A stretch of 42,653 nt of DNA from Hyphomicrobium sp. (GCA_022841965.1 JALHQM010000005.1:29184-71836); one strand, 5' to 3'. Counted from the stretch's first letter, positions 32,672-41,527 are shown. A program made the numbers and translations. Notes: a model not told the origin generated them from the letters alone.

Positions 32672-34615
32672 TCAGGGCGCCAAGGCCGCCGTCGATTGCT
32701 GGCCGTACTTCTTCAAAATCTCGCGGGCTCGACCAGCAACCGCGTCCGCGATCGCGGCGTGGCCTTCGGCTGTGGGGTGGAAGGCGCCTGAATACGTGGC
32801 GGCCAAGAGCACCTGGAACCGGGCCAAGCTCTGGAAGGCTAGAGCTCGTGTCGCGACGGACCCTGCGGCGTGGAAGTTGCCGGTGAGGAATGCATCATTG
32901 GGGGTGCGGAACCAACGCTGCCGGGAGGCATAGGCGCGGTAGTCGGTGGGGGCAAACGGCTCCCACTTGTTATCGACCATGCGAGGAACGCGTAGGTCAT
33001 CGGCGATCGAGAAGGCATTGTCGGTGAAGCCGGCGCAGATGCCGCGCCCGATGAAGGCATTGCGGTGGGCGGTGGCAAAGGACCAGCCGTGGGCTCGGGC
33101 GCCCTTAGCCATCACGCGCTGGAGCTGGTCGGCAAGGTCGGAGCTGGCCTTGGCGCGCTTCTGGCTCAATGAGAAATCACTGGCCACGTCCATGCCAGCT
33201 GTCCCATCGGGGCAAATGCGGCGTCCATCTCCCAAGACAGCGAGGGGCGGATAGGCGGTGAGGATGACGCGGTCGGCCTCGTTCCAGGGCAAATGCAGGA
33301 TGCCGTGGATTGCGCGATTGAGGGCCTTATAGCGCTCATCAAGACGATCCATCAAAGCCTTCGATTGCATGTTGCCGTGGATCTGGCCGAACCAGCCGCC
33401 GAGCTGACGCAGCGTGCTGTCGTCGGAGAGAACGGCGTTGGCGACGAGGCGGGCGAAGCCGATGTCGTTGCCGCCGATCGAGACAAGCAACAGGTCGATT
33501 TTGCGCGCCATTTCGCGTCTGCATTTTTTCAGGACGAGGCCGCCCTTCAATTCCGGGATGGCGCCATTGATGTGATAGGCCTCCGGCATATCGATCAGGT
33601 CGGCCGTGTTGCGGCCGCATTGGGCATCGGCGAGGGCGGAAATCTGCGACAGGTCGGGTGGATTGGGCGTCCACTCATTGCCTTTGTAGCGCAGGAACAG
33701 TCCCCACGTGACCTCGGCGCCGGAGCAGGACAGACCGACAAACGTGACGGCGCGCTGCGGATCTTCGACGGCCAATTGCAACGCTGCGCGCACTTGGTGG
33801 GAATAGAGCGAACGGTGGCAGGCGGTATCGAGCCAACGGGCGCCTTCCTTGTTGAAGGCGGCGTCGCCAATGCGCTTCCATTCGCCAATGCGGGCCGGCA
33901 GACCGGCGAGGCGAATGTCCTTGGCGGCGTAGGTGGCCGTGCGTTCGGGCGAGAAGCGGACTGGCACGTCCGGGTTGCCTTCGCCAGAGCCGAAGCTGTC
34001 GCCCATGGCGGCGACCAGGAGATCCGTCACTTTGACGTCGGTGCGCGCGACTTCACGGCCACCGATCTCGACGCTGATACGGGCGCCGGTGGGATAGGGA
34101 ATATCAAAGGAGGCTTGTTCGCTGCACTTCTGGCGGACGGACTGGCCGCGGTCTTTCGTTTTGCCGAGCGGAGCTGTCAGCCACGTGCAATCGACGCTTT
34201 GATCGTCGACGCCGGTGAGAGTCAAAAGGACCTTGTGGGTGGCCGGCGAGACGTACGCCGCGCCATCGCCGCAGTCGTGGCGGTTGCGCGCGGCGTCCCA
34301 GCACACGTCGTCAATCATGGTCGCCGCCCAGCCGTCGGGATGACGAGAGCTGAGGGCTTGTTCAGCTGCGAGAATGGGTTCAGCGCGTTTGGCAGCGTCG
34401 AGCGACAACCACGTGGCGCGATGGACTTCCGTGTCGGATGCGTTTTTGAAGAAGCGAAACGGATTGGCGACGCGCCATTCGATGGTGGCGGCCGGTGGCG
34501 CTGTTTCGGCGGGCGCGGTCAGGGTTTGCGCCGGTTCCAGGGCATTGACTGCGGTACTGCAGACCCACACCACTACGGCGAGCGTCGCCGCACACCGATC
34601 ACGTAATCCCCGCAT
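32672..34615 (-). CDS. Exported SGNH/GDSL hydrolase-like protein
   Basis: A 647-residue protein with a signal peptide (about 1-25, LAVVVWVCSTAVNA). I start it at the ATG at 34615, which has GGAGAG 6 bases upstream. A novel-looking N-terminal region of about 200 residues precedes an SGNH hydrolase domain. Block I reads AMGDSFGSGEG with the nucleophile Ser207, block III SIGGNDIGFA with Asn383, and block V FHPTAEGHAAI with His613. The canonical Gly/Asn oxyanion residues are therefore present, but the block I to block V distance (about 400 residues) is roughly twice that of small GDSL esterases, with several Cys pairs in the insert. Likely a periplasmic or secreted esterase or lipase; substrate unknown. 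Confidence 0.85.
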   Translation of the reverse strand: MRGLRDRCAATLAVVVWVCSTAVNALEPAQTLTAPAETAPPAATIEWRVANPFRFFKNASDTEVHRATWLSLDAAKRAEPILAAEQALSSRHPDGWAATMIDDVCWDAARNRHDCGDGAAYVSPATHKVLLTLTGVDDQSVDCTWLTAPLGKTKDRGQSVRQKCSEQASFDIPYPTGARISVEIGGREVARTDVKVTDLLVAAMGDSFGSGEGNPDVPVRFSPERTATYAAKDIRLAGLPARIGEWKRIGDAAFNKEGARWLDTACHRSLYSHQVRAALQLAVEDPQRAVTFVGLSCSGAEVTWGLFLRYKGNEWTPNPPDLSQISALADAQCGRNTADLIDMPEAYHINGAIPELKGGLVLKKCRREMARKIDLLLVSIGGNDIGFARLVANAVLSDDSTLRQLGGWFGQIHGNMQSKALMDRLDERYKALNRAIHGILHLPWNEADRVILTAYPPLAVLGDGRRICPDGTAGMDVASDFSLSQKRAKASSDLADQLQRVMAKGARAHGWSFATAHRNAFIGRGICAGFTDNAFSIADDLRVPRMVDNKWEPFAPTDYRAYASRQRWFRTPNDAFLTGNFHAAGSVATRALAFQSLARFQVLLAATYSGAFHPTAEGHAAIADAVAGRAREILKKYGQQSTAALAP

Positions 34616-34642
34616 CCGTCTCTCCAATTCGTTTCCGGTTTA

Positions 34643-35470
34643 TCAGAACCGGCCGATCCGTGCTGCGAGCCAGAGCTTTGCCGAGCGCTCCAGTGGCGAC
34701 GGATCGGCGACATCCCGCAGGATATCGCGCCCATCCTTTTGAATTGCCCGCAAATATGGCCCAGCAAGGGCGGTTGGCAGTACGACGCGCCGCAGGTCAG
34801 GACTTATACGCTGCAATTGCGGACGAAGCGCCGTCCAGGCCGTCGCAGCTTGCGTGACGAGGGCGGTCATGGCGATGCGAAGCGCTGGTTCGGCGACCTC
34901 TGCGGTTGGGTCGGCGGTGGCGAGATACCCGGCTGGAACGGGATAGCGGCCTTTGGCGAACAGGAACGGGAGCCGCGAGCAGGTGCGCACGAGGCCCAGC
35001 GTTGCTGCCGCGGAAACTGCGACGGGATCAGACGCCAGCTGGGGCTGACGGAAAAGTGCGGCGCGCAGTGCGAAGGCAGCGGTGACGGGTGCGGTCGCGT
35101 AAGCGTCGAAAGCGCTCGGAGTGGGAAACGGCTCGGCGTAGAGTTCGGCGGCATGCGCTTCGACGACGGGGGCCATCATTTCGGCGAGCGGGGCGGGCAG
35201 ACGGGGCGCAAGCGACAGTGCGGCGTCTGCCACGGGATGGCCGGAGCGCGAGTTGGCGGCGAGTGCATCACGCCACCATTGCAGACGGATTTCGCCGAGC
35301 GTGGCGTCGGTGACGTGGAGTGGGATGCGCGCCAATTCGCCGAAGAGTGCGGCCAGCGTGAGCAGATCGGCCTGGCTCTCCCTGGGGGCGAGGAGCGCGA
35401 TGAGGTAATCGTCGTAGGCCAGATCGCGGGCGGCTCGGATCACCTCGGCGCTTTCGGTTTCGCCCGTCAT
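34643..35470 (-). CDS. Squalene/phytoene synthase-like protein, NDUFAF6 homologue
   Basis: A 275-residue protein with the all-helical fold of the squalene/phytoene synthase family. It has DYLIALLAPRESQADLLTLAALFGELARI and TLGEIRLQWWRDAL, which match the mitochondrial complex I assembly factor NDUFAF6. The aspartate-rich metal-binding motif (DDxxD type) of real prenyl synthases is missing: the segment that would hold it reads FGELARIPLHV. Prenyl-diphosphate condensation is therefore unlikely. The gene starts 4 bp after the stop of the NDUFAF3-like gene and ends the yajC-secD-secF operon. A role in assembling respiratory complex I is inferred from the mitochondrial homologue. Confidence 0.85.
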   Translation of the reverse strand: MTGETESAEVIRAARDLAYDDYLIALLAPRESQADLLTLAALFGELARIPLHVTDATLGEIRLQWWRDALAANSRSGHPVADAALSLAPRLPAPLAEMMAPVVEAHAAELYAEPFPTPSAFDAYATAPVTAAFALRAALFRQPQLASDPVAVSAAATLGLVRTCSRLPFLFAKGRYPVPAGYLATADPTAEVAEPALRIAMTALVTQAATAWTALRPQLQRISPDLRRVVLPTALAGPYLRAIQKDGRDILRDVADPSPLERSAKLWLAARIGRF

Positions 35471-35474
35471 GGCG

Positions 35475-35852
35475 CTAGTCCACCGCCAGCAGAGCGGCGG
35501 ACACGTCGCGGTCTTCGGCCAGCAGAACGTTGTACGTGCGGGCGGCGGCGCCGGTGTCCATCACTTCGAGCCAGAGGCCGGCGTCGCGGAAGGCGGCCAT
35601 GACAATGGGTGGCGGGAACTGCGGCGTTGGGCCAGTGCCAAGCAGCAGGACGCCTGTGGTTGCGCCCTCGGCTTGTAGCAATGGGATCATGTCTAGCCCG
35701 ATATCCGCGATGCTCGCGGCGCTCCAGGCGATCACGCCGCCTGGAACGCACAGGATCGAACCGCGATGGCTCATGCCGGCGAAACGGAAGCCGCCATTGC
35801 CGTAGGCTTCGATTGCTGCGCGGCCCGGATAGCGGGGTGTGGCGTCGGTCAT
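35475..35852 (-). CDS. Mth938-like/DUF498 protein, NDUFAF3 homologue
   Basis: A 125-residue single-domain protein of the Mth938-like (DUF498/DUF598) family. Typical segments are IEAYGNGGFRFAGMSHRGSIL at the start, VPGGVIAWSA, GVLLLGTGPTPQFPPP in the middle and VMDTGAAARTYNVLLAEDR near the end. In mitochondria the homologue NDUFAF3 is an assembly factor of the complex I membrane arm. The gene lies 45 bp after secF and 4 bp before the NDUFAF6-like gene on the same strand, so the two putative complex I assembly factors sit together in a protein-export operon. Confidence 0.9.
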   Translation of the reverse strand: MTDATPRYPGRAAIEAYGNGGFRFAGMSHRGSILCVPGGVIAWSAASIADIGLDMIPLLQAEGATTGVLLLGTGPTPQFPPPIVMAAFRDAGLWLEVMDTGAAARTYNVLLAEDRDVSAALLAVD

Positions 35853-35897
35853 GGATCGCGCCCTATCGTTGACGTATCCGCAAAAATCGCGTTCGCG

Positions 35898-36845
35898 TCA
35901 GCCCGCCGTCTTAGCCTCGGTGCCGACCACGGTTTCGCGCTTGACGCCGAGGTATTCCAGGATCGGCGCGCCGATGAAGATCGACGAGTAGGTGCCGATC
36001 AGAACGCCGAAGAGCATCGCGAAGGTGAAGTTGTGGATCACTGCGCCGCCAAGGAAGAAGAGCGCGACGAGCACGACGATCGTGGTGACGCCGGTCAGAA
36101 TGGTGCGCGAGAGCGTCTCGTTGATCGAGAGGTTCAAGAGTTCCGTGAGATCCATGCGCTTATACTTGCGCAAGTTCTCACGGATGCGGTCGGCGACGAC
36201 GACCGTATCGTTGACCGAATAGCCCAGAATGGTGAGCAGGGCTGCCACGATGGACAGATCGAACTCCATCTGGAACAGCGAGAAAATCCCGGCGGTCACC
36301 AGCACGTCGTGGGCGAGTGCGACCAGGGTACCGACGGCGAACTGCCATTCGAAGCGGAACCAGACGTACATCATGATGGCGACGATGGAGGCCAGCACGG
36401 CAATGGTGCCGGTGCGGCGCAGTTCGCTGGAGACGGCGGGGCCGACGATTTCGACGCGGCGCTGCTCGAAGCCATCACCGAGAACGCCTTGAACTTTCTT
36501 GAGAGCGTCCTGCTGAGCCTGCTCACCGCCGGGCTGTTCCTCGATGCGGATGAGCGCGTCTTGCGGGGTGCCGAAGCTCTGAATCTGAACGTCGCCGAGC
36601 CCCAGCGCACCGATTTTGGTGCGGAGCGCGGCAATATCGGCATCCCCTTGCGTCGATCGCACCTCAATCATGGCGCCGCCTTTGAAGTCGACGCCGTAGT
36701 TGAAGCCTTTGGTGAAGATCAAGGCGAGCGAGATGGCCATCAATGCAAGGGACGCGAAAAAGCATACGTCCTTGAACTTCATGAAGTTCAAGCGCGTGCC
36801 GTGCGGGAAGAAGTCATAGCCCTTGAAGTCGGGAACGAGGAACAT
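35898..36845 (-). CDS. secF: Protein translocase subunit SecF
   Basis: A 315-residue SecF. It joins SecD in a proton-driven RND-type complex that pulls exported proteins through the SecYEG channel on the periplasmic side. Visible features are the N-terminal helix, FNYGVDFKGGAMIEV, the periplasmic P1-like domain, and the C-terminal five-helix bundle with AALLTILGYSVNDTVVVADRIREN and NETLSRTILT. The start is 13 bp after the secD stop. An in-frame ATG is preceded by a normal spacing, and the length fits the family. Confidence 0.97.
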   Translation of the reverse strand: MFLVPDFKGYDFFPHGTRLNFMKFKDVCFFASLALMAISLALIFTKGFNYGVDFKGGAMIEVRSTQGDADIAALRTKIGALGLGDVQIQSFGTPQDALIRIEEQPGGEQAQQDALKKVQGVLGDGFEQRRVEIVGPAVSSELRRTGTIAVLASIVAIMMYVWFRFEWQFAVGTLVALAHDVLVTAGIFSLFQMEFDLSIVAALLTILGYSVNDTVVVADRIRENLRKYKRMDLTELLNLSINETLSRTILTGVTTIVVLVALFFLGGAVIHNFTFAMLFGVLIGTYSSIFIGAPILEYLGVKRETVVGTEAKTAG

Positions 36846-36858
36846 TGGTGTTTCCTTG

Positions 36859-38487
36859 TCAGATCGGAACTTGGAGTGTGCGGCTCTTCGACGTCTTGGC
36901 GTTCTTCAACCACATCGCGGCCAACAGCCGCGTGATGGTCACCGCTGCAAACACCGACGTGATGATGCCGAGCGAGAGCGTGACAGCGAAGCCGCGGATG
37001 GGACCGGAGCCGAGCCAGAACATGATGAGGGCTGCGACGAATGTCGTCAGCTGGCTGTCAAGAATGGTGACGAAGGCGCGCTGGAAGCCCATATCGATGG
37101 CTGCGATCGCGGTCTTGCCGGCACGCAGTTCTTCGCGGATGCGCTCGTAGATCAGCACGTTTGCGTCAACGGCCATGGCAATCGTGAGCACGAAACCGGC
37201 GATGCCGGGCAGTGTCAGCGTGGTGCCAATGGCGGACATGAGTGCAAGAATGAGGATGCCGTGGACCAGGAGGCCGATGACGGCATAGACGCCGAACGTG
37301 CCGTAGGCAATGACGGTCATGATCAGCGCTGCACCGAGGCCGATGATGCCGGCGCGCATGCCGGCCGCGATCGAGTCGGCGCCCAGCGACGGGCCGACGG
37401 TGCGTTCTTCGACGACGGTCAACTTCGCGGGGAGTGCGCCGGAGCGGAGCTGGATGGCGAGGTTGTTCGCGGTCTCGACAGAGAAGTTGCCGGAGATCTG
37501 GCCGGTGCCGCCGAGGATCGCCTCGCGAATGACGGGCGCGGAAATCACCTTGTCGTCGAGCATGATCGCAAAGGGGCGGCCGACATTGTCCTGGGTGTAT
37601 TTGCCAAACCTGCGAGCGCCCGACGTGTTGAAGCGGAACGAGATGATCGGTTCCGTCGTGCGTTGGTCGAAGCCCGGCTGGGCGTCTTCCAGATCGTCGC
37701 CGGGGACGATGGATGTTTCCTGCAGCAGATATTCGGCCGGCCCGCCGCGCTCGGTGTCGGTGCTCGCGTAGATCTTGTAGCCGAGCGGGATGCGGGTCGC
37801 GCGGGCTTCCTCGGGGCTCAACGAGGGGTGGACCGCATGGAAGGACAGCTTTGCGGTCTGGCCGATGAGGTCCTTCAATTGGCGTGTGTCGCTCAGGCCA
37901 GGAAATTGGACCAGAATGCGATCCTTGCCCTGGCGGACGACGGTGGATTCTGCTGTGCCAAGGGCGTTGACGCGGCGGTTGACCGTTTCGATGGAGGCGG
38001 TGGTGGCGTTGGTGAGGCGCTGGTCGAAGCCCTGAGGGGTCGGCTTGATCGTGAATTGATTGTCGCCAGATTTGGCGACTTCGAGATCTGTGCCGGCGGT
38101 ACCGAGGACGGCGTTGCCGACGGGGGAGATCAGCTTCTTGAGTTCGGTTTCGGCGCGGGCTGCATCCTCGGGCTTGACGAGTGTGACCTTGACCGCGCCG
38201 CCATCGACGCCGATGCCGGAGAAGCCGATCTTGGCTTCGCGAAGGTTGGCGCGCGCGGCATCCTGAACGCCCTGGAGCCAGTCCTTGCGGATCTCTTCCT
38301 GATCAATTGACAGGAGGAGATGTGCGCCACCTTGCAGGTCGAGGCCGAGCGGCATCTGGCGCTTGGGCAAAAAGTCCGGCCAGCCAGCGAGCGTCTGCTT
38401 GGATACAAAATTTGGCAGCGCGAACATGATCCCCGTGAGGACCGTCAAGATGATCGCGATGATTTTCCAACGTTCGAAGTGCAGCAT
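36859..38487 (-). CDS. secD: Protein translocase subunit SecD
   Basis: A 542-residue SecD. The first membrane helix (about 8-27) is followed by PLGLDLQGGAHLLL, the periplasmic P1 head and base domains, and five C-terminal helices with TLTLPGIAGFVLTIAMAVDANVLIYERIREEL, whose embedded Asp and Arg form the proton path. It acts with SecF and YajC in protein export. It is preceded by yajC (78 bp upstream) and overlaps no other gene. The operon order yajC-secD-secF is standard. Confidence 0.97.
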   Translation of the reverse strand: MLHFERWKIIAIILTVLTGIMFALPNFVSKQTLAGWPDFLPKRQMPLGLDLQGGAHLLLSIDQEEIRKDWLQGVQDAARANLREAKIGFSGIGVDGGAVKVTLVKPEDAARAETELKKLISPVGNAVLGTAGTDLEVAKSGDNQFTIKPTPQGFDQRLTNATTASIETVNRRVNALGTAESTVVRQGKDRILVQFPGLSDTRQLKDLIGQTAKLSFHAVHPSLSPEEARATRIPLGYKIYASTDTERGGPAEYLLQETSIVPGDDLEDAQPGFDQRTTEPIISFRFNTSGARRFGKYTQDNVGRPFAIMLDDKVISAPVIREAILGGTGQISGNFSVETANNLAIQLRSGALPAKLTVVEERTVGPSLGADSIAAGMRAGIIGLGAALIMTVIAYGTFGVYAVIGLLVHGILILALMSAIGTTLTLPGIAGFVLTIAMAVDANVLIYERIREELRAGKTAIAAIDMGFQRAFVTILDSQLTTFVAALIMFWLGSGPIRGFAVTLSLGIITSVFAAVTITRLLAAMWLKNAKTSKSRTLQVPI

Positions 38488-38565
38488 CGGCGTTCATCCT
38501 GTCAGATTGTAATGGGGCGCACGCGCGGGCGCGGATGTGGCGGCCAGGGCGGCGGCGTTGGGACG

Positions 38566-38904
38566 TCAGGTCGATTCTTTGACCGGTTCGCCCTTGGCCC
38601 GCACGTCCATCAGCGTGGAGCGCAGAATGCGGATGCGCAGCGTGTCGGAGAGTTCGACCTCGACTTCATCGGAGCCTTCGGTGACCTTGGTGACTTTGCC
38701 GACCATGCCGCCAGAGGTGACGACCGTGTCGCCGCGGCGGACCTTCTCGACCATCTCGCGGTGCTGGGACGCGCGCTGCGACTGCGGACGGATGACGAGG
38801 AAGTAGAAAATGACGACCATCAGCAGCATGGGGATCAGAAGCCCCGTGAATGGGTCGGGACCGGCTGCCGGAGACGCCTGGGCAAAAGCGGGATCGATGA
38901 ACAT
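38566..38904 (-). CDS. yajC: Preprotein translocase subunit YajC
   Basis: A 112-residue YajC with one membrane helix (LIPMLLMVVIFYFLVIRPQ) and the soluble domain motif REMVEKVRRGDTVVTSGGMVGKV. It is an accessory subunit of the SecDF complex. It opens the yajC-secD-secF-DUF498-SQS/PSY operon. The N-terminal extension MFIDPAFAQASPAAGPDP is usual in Alphaproteobacteria. Confidence 0.96.
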   Translation of the reverse strand: MFIDPAFAQASPAAGPDPFTGLLIPMLLMVVIFYFLVIRPQSQRASQHREMVEKVRRGDTVVTSGGMVGKVTKVTEGSDEVEVELSDTLRIRILRSTLMDVRAKGEPVKEST

Positions 38905-39146
38905 TTTCGTCGTTGTCCTCTTCTTCGCTGGCCGTGTGGCACAGCGTGACGGTCATGGCTCGTGGGCAAATAGGCAGCGTTGCGGGGTCAGATAACCCCA
39001 CGCTGCTGCCGCGTCCCACGGGAATTTCGCCGGACTATAGTCGTCGTTGCCCGCTTTGCAACCGGATCGGACTAGGCGAAGACCCGGTGCGGGGGCTAGA
39101 ACGGCGCGCAGCCAAGTTTTTGCAAAGGCAACGGAGAATCAACGGG

Positions 39147-40022
39147 ATGCCGTACGGGACGCAGAAGTCTGACTTGGCGGCGTTGCTGGCTCGCGTTGCC
39201 GATGCTCTCGAGCGGCTCGCGCCGCCGACACCGAAAGTGGCCGATTTCAAGGTTGCCGATGCGTTTGTCTGGCAGGGAGCGGCGGGCGTGTTCGAGGCGG
39301 TGGCCAAGGTCAACCGGGTGCCGCTGGCGCTGTTGACGGGCATCGATCTGGCGGCGCGACAGCTGCTGGCGAATACGGAGCGGTTTTCGCGCGGGCTGCC
39401 GGCCAACAACGCGCTGCTTTGGGGGGCGCGCGGCATGGGGAAATCGAGCCTCGTGAAAGCCGTGCATGCGGAGGTGGCGGGGCAGAGCCGCGGCGGGTTG
39501 AAGCTCGTTGAAATCCACCGCGAGGATATCGCGACGCTGCCGTCCTGCCTTGCCGCGCTGAAAGCGGCGCCGTTTCATTTTATCGTTTTTTGCGACGACC
39601 TGTCGTTCGACAAGGACGACACCAGCTACAAATCGCTCAAAGCGGTGCTTGAAGGCGGCGTCGAGGGGCGGCCGCAGAACGTGCTCTTTTATGCGACGTC
39701 GAACCGGCGGCATCTGATGCCGCGCGACATCGTGGAGAACGAACGGTCCACGGCGATCAATCCTGCGGAGGCCGTCGAGGAGAAAGTTTCGCTGTCGGAT
39801 CGCTTCGGGTTGTGGCTCGGGTTCCATAACTGCACGCAGGATCAGTATCTCGGTATGGTGCGGGACTATGCCCGTTACTATGGACTCGACGTAGAGCTTG
39901 CGGAGTTGGAGCGGGATGCACTGGAATGGAGCGCGACGCGGGGGGCGCGGTCAGGGCGGGTTGCGTGGCAGTACATTCAGGATCTGGCGGGACGGCTCGG
40001 CGTGACGCTCGATCACGCATGA
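39147..40022 (+). CDS. DUF815-type AAA ATPase
   Basis: A 291-residue P-loop ATPase of the DUF815 family. The ATG at 39147 is preceded by CGGAG about 10 bases upstream; the open frame continues back over the yajC promoter but that part has no family similarity. Walker A is GARGMGKSSL, Walker B is FIVFCDDLSFD, and NVLFYATSNRRHLMPRD holds the sensor-1-like Asn and Arg. The start of the family core (PLALLTGIDLAARQLL) precedes Walker A. It is divergent from yajC. No function is established for the family; conserved synteny with sec genes and surE in Alphaproteobacteria is suggestive only. Confidence 0.9.
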   Translation: MPYGTQKSDLAALLARVADALERLAPPTPKVADFKVADAFVWQGAAGVFEAVAKVNRVPLALLTGIDLAARQLLANTERFSRGLPANNALLWGARGMGKSSLVKAVHAEVAGQSRGGLKLVEIHREDIATLPSCLAALKAAPFHFIVFCDDLSFDKDDTSYKSLKAVLEGGVEGRPQNVLFYATSNRRHLMPRDIVENERSTAINPAEAVEEKVSLSDRFGLWLGFHNCTQDQYLGMVRDYARYYGLDVELAELERDALEWSATRGARSGRVAWQYIQDLAGRLGVTLDHA

Positions 40023-40050
40023 GATGAGTTGGCATGTGATGATTGGCCAT

Positions 40051-40081
40051 GAAAAAAGGGCCGCATGGTCATGCGGCCCTT
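40051..40081 (-). terminator. Rho-independent terminator of the nlpD-like gene
   Basis: Read on the minus strand, a perfect 11-bp stem AAGGGCCGCAT / ATGCGGCCCTT with a four-base loop is followed by a run of T residues, opposite A52-A57 on the + strand. It lies 26 bp after the stop of the lipoprotein gene. It lies about 29 bp past the convergent ATPase gene but has no T run for that strand. Confidence 0.88.
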
Positions 40082-40106
40082 GCAGTCACGCTGCTCAGCG
40101 GTTGCT

Positions 40107-41480
40107 TCAGTTTTTTTCAAGATAGCCAGTTGGATCGACGGGCGTCTGATCACGGCGCACTTCGAAGTGCAGTTGGGGTTGATCGACAGCACCGGTCTTA
40201 CCGGCTTTCGCAATCACTTGGCCGCGATTCACACGGTCGCCGCGTTTGACGAGGATTTCGCTGGCGTGGGCGTAGGCAGTGACGAGGCCATTGTCGTGGC
40301 GCACGAGGATTAGGTTGCCGTAGCCTTTGAGTTCGCTGCCCGCGTAGGCGACGGAGCCCGTTTCGGCGGCGTGAACGTCCGTTCCCATGGGGACGGAGAT
40401 GTTGATGCCATCGTTGTGGGTGCCGTCGTTGCGCGGGCCGAAGCCGGCGATGACGCGGCCTTTGGCCGGCCAGCGCAATTTGCCGTCGGCGACCGAGCCG
40501 GATGCCGGCGGGGCTGCGACTGCGGCGGCGGTGCGGGGATCGAGGGCTGCGACCTTCTTTTCGTCGTTGGCGCCGGAGTTCAGGATTTTAGGCGTCGCTG
40601 AGAGTGCTGCTGGTTCGATGGGCAGCGAGGGTGTGTTGGACGTGACAGGCGGCTGGGCCGGCGGCGTCAACGCCGGTGCCGGCGAAGGCGTCGCGGGGGC
40701 TTCGGCCATCACCGCACCGGCGACGCCGGGGATTTTTAGGACGGTACCGGGCTTGACGAGGCGCGCGTTGGTAATGCCGTTGTAGCGCTGCAAGTCGTCG
40801 AGTTTGACCTTGTTCTGCCGGGCCAAGTTATACAGGCTGTCGCCGGGTTTGATGGTGTAGGTGCCGGTCCAGTCGGCGGGCGCGGGCACGGCGGCGACGG
40901 CGGGTGCCGTTGCGGGGCGCGGACGAGCGACCGCCTTGCCTGAGGGCAACGACAGTTTCTGGCCCGGCTTCAATGCCGGGGACGTGAGGTTATTCACGCG
41001 CATCAATTCATTCAGCGACACGTTGTGGCGCTTGGAAATGCCGTACAGCGTATCGCCGCGCTGGACTTCGATTTCCTCGCCGCGTTCCTGGGGATCGACG
41101 GGCGGGGGCGCGAAGGATGTGGCTGGCGGTTCGAAATTGCGCGGGCGCTCTGCGGGGCCGGGCTCGGAGACCGGCGGCGGCAGTGTCGCCACCTCGATGC
41201 TCTTTTCGGCGGCGGCGGGCGGATTGTAGGCGGCTGGCGGCGGCGTGTCGTCGATGACCGGTTCGGCGCCGAGTGCTGAGCGTTCGGACGGGGCGATGGC
41301 CGCCGAGGACGGATCGTTAAAGTTCGCGGATGCTGGAAAATCAAAGCGCGCGATATCCGCGCTGCAACCGCCCGCCGCCATCGCGGCGGCGACGGCGAGA
41401 AGCCGCGCGTGACGGCCTATGGACGTTTGGTGGCCGATGGGACGGCAGCCGGAGGAACCGGAACGCTGGAAACTGGACAT
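40107..41480 (-). CDS. nlpD: NlpD-like lipoprotein, LysM repeats and degenerate LytM (M23) domain
   Basis: A 457-residue lipoprotein. The ATG at 41480 has GAGG 9 bases upstream; a GTG seven codons earlier is less likely. The signal peptide ends in a lipobox-like AAGGC (Cys39). Two LysM peptidoglycan-binding repeats follow (about 137-179 with VQRGDTLYGISKRHNVS, and 208-251 with IKPGDSLYNLARQNKVK) with Pro/Ala-rich linkers. The C-terminal LytM domain (about 335-450) lacks metal ligands: Asn356 and Asn359 replace the His and Asp of H-x3-D, and Gln436 replaces the first His of H-x-H (QLHFEVR). Like NlpD and EnvC, it should therefore activate an amidase rather than cut peptidoglycan. surE upstream supports the NlpD identity. 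Confidence 0.9.
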   Translation of the reverse strand: MSSFQRSGSSGCRPIGHQTSIGRHARLLAVAAAMAAGGCSADIARFDFPASANFNDPSSAAIAPSERSALGAEPVIDDTPPPAAYNPPAAAEKSIEVATLPPPVSEPGPAERPRNFEPPATSFAPPPVDPQERGEEIEVQRGDTLYGISKRHNVSLNELMRVNNLTSPALKPGQKLSLPSGKAVARPRPATAPAVAAVPAPADWTGTYTIKPGDSLYNLARQNKVKLDDLQRYNGITNARLVKPGTVLKIPGVAGAVMAEAPATPSPAPALTPPAQPPVTSNTPSLPIEPAALSATPKILNSGANDEKKVAALDPRTAAAVAAPPASGSVADGKLRWPAKGRVIAGFGPRNDGTHNDGINISVPMGTDVHAAETGSVAYAGSELKGYGNLILVRHDNGLVTAYAHASEILVKRGDRVNRGQVIAKAGKTGAVDQPQLHFEVRRDQTPVDPTGYLEKN

Positions 41481-41509
41481 GGTACGCACCTCACTACCCA
41501 CTCCATTAA

Positions 41510-41527
41510 CCGTTAACCGGTTAACGG
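41510..41527. repeat. 18-bp perfect palindrome upstream of the nlpD-like gene
   Basis: CCGTTAACCGGTTAACGG is a perfect 18-bp palindrome 30 bp upstream of the NlpD-like start. It contains two TTAAC/GTTAA elements and overlaps the CtrA-type box, giving four TTAA units within 30 bp (41506, 41513, 41521 and 41532). It is most simply read as a compact operator. Confidence 0.6.

Noticed and set aside
33293..34606. A 437-codon frame antisense to the SGNH hydrolase gene
   Set aside because: No recognisable motif; the minus-strand gene has catalytic blocks, a signal peptide and a ribosome site.
36823..38310. A 495-codon frame antisense to secD
   Set aside because: Low-complexity Asp/Gly/Ala translation, fully explained by the codon bias of secD on the other strand.
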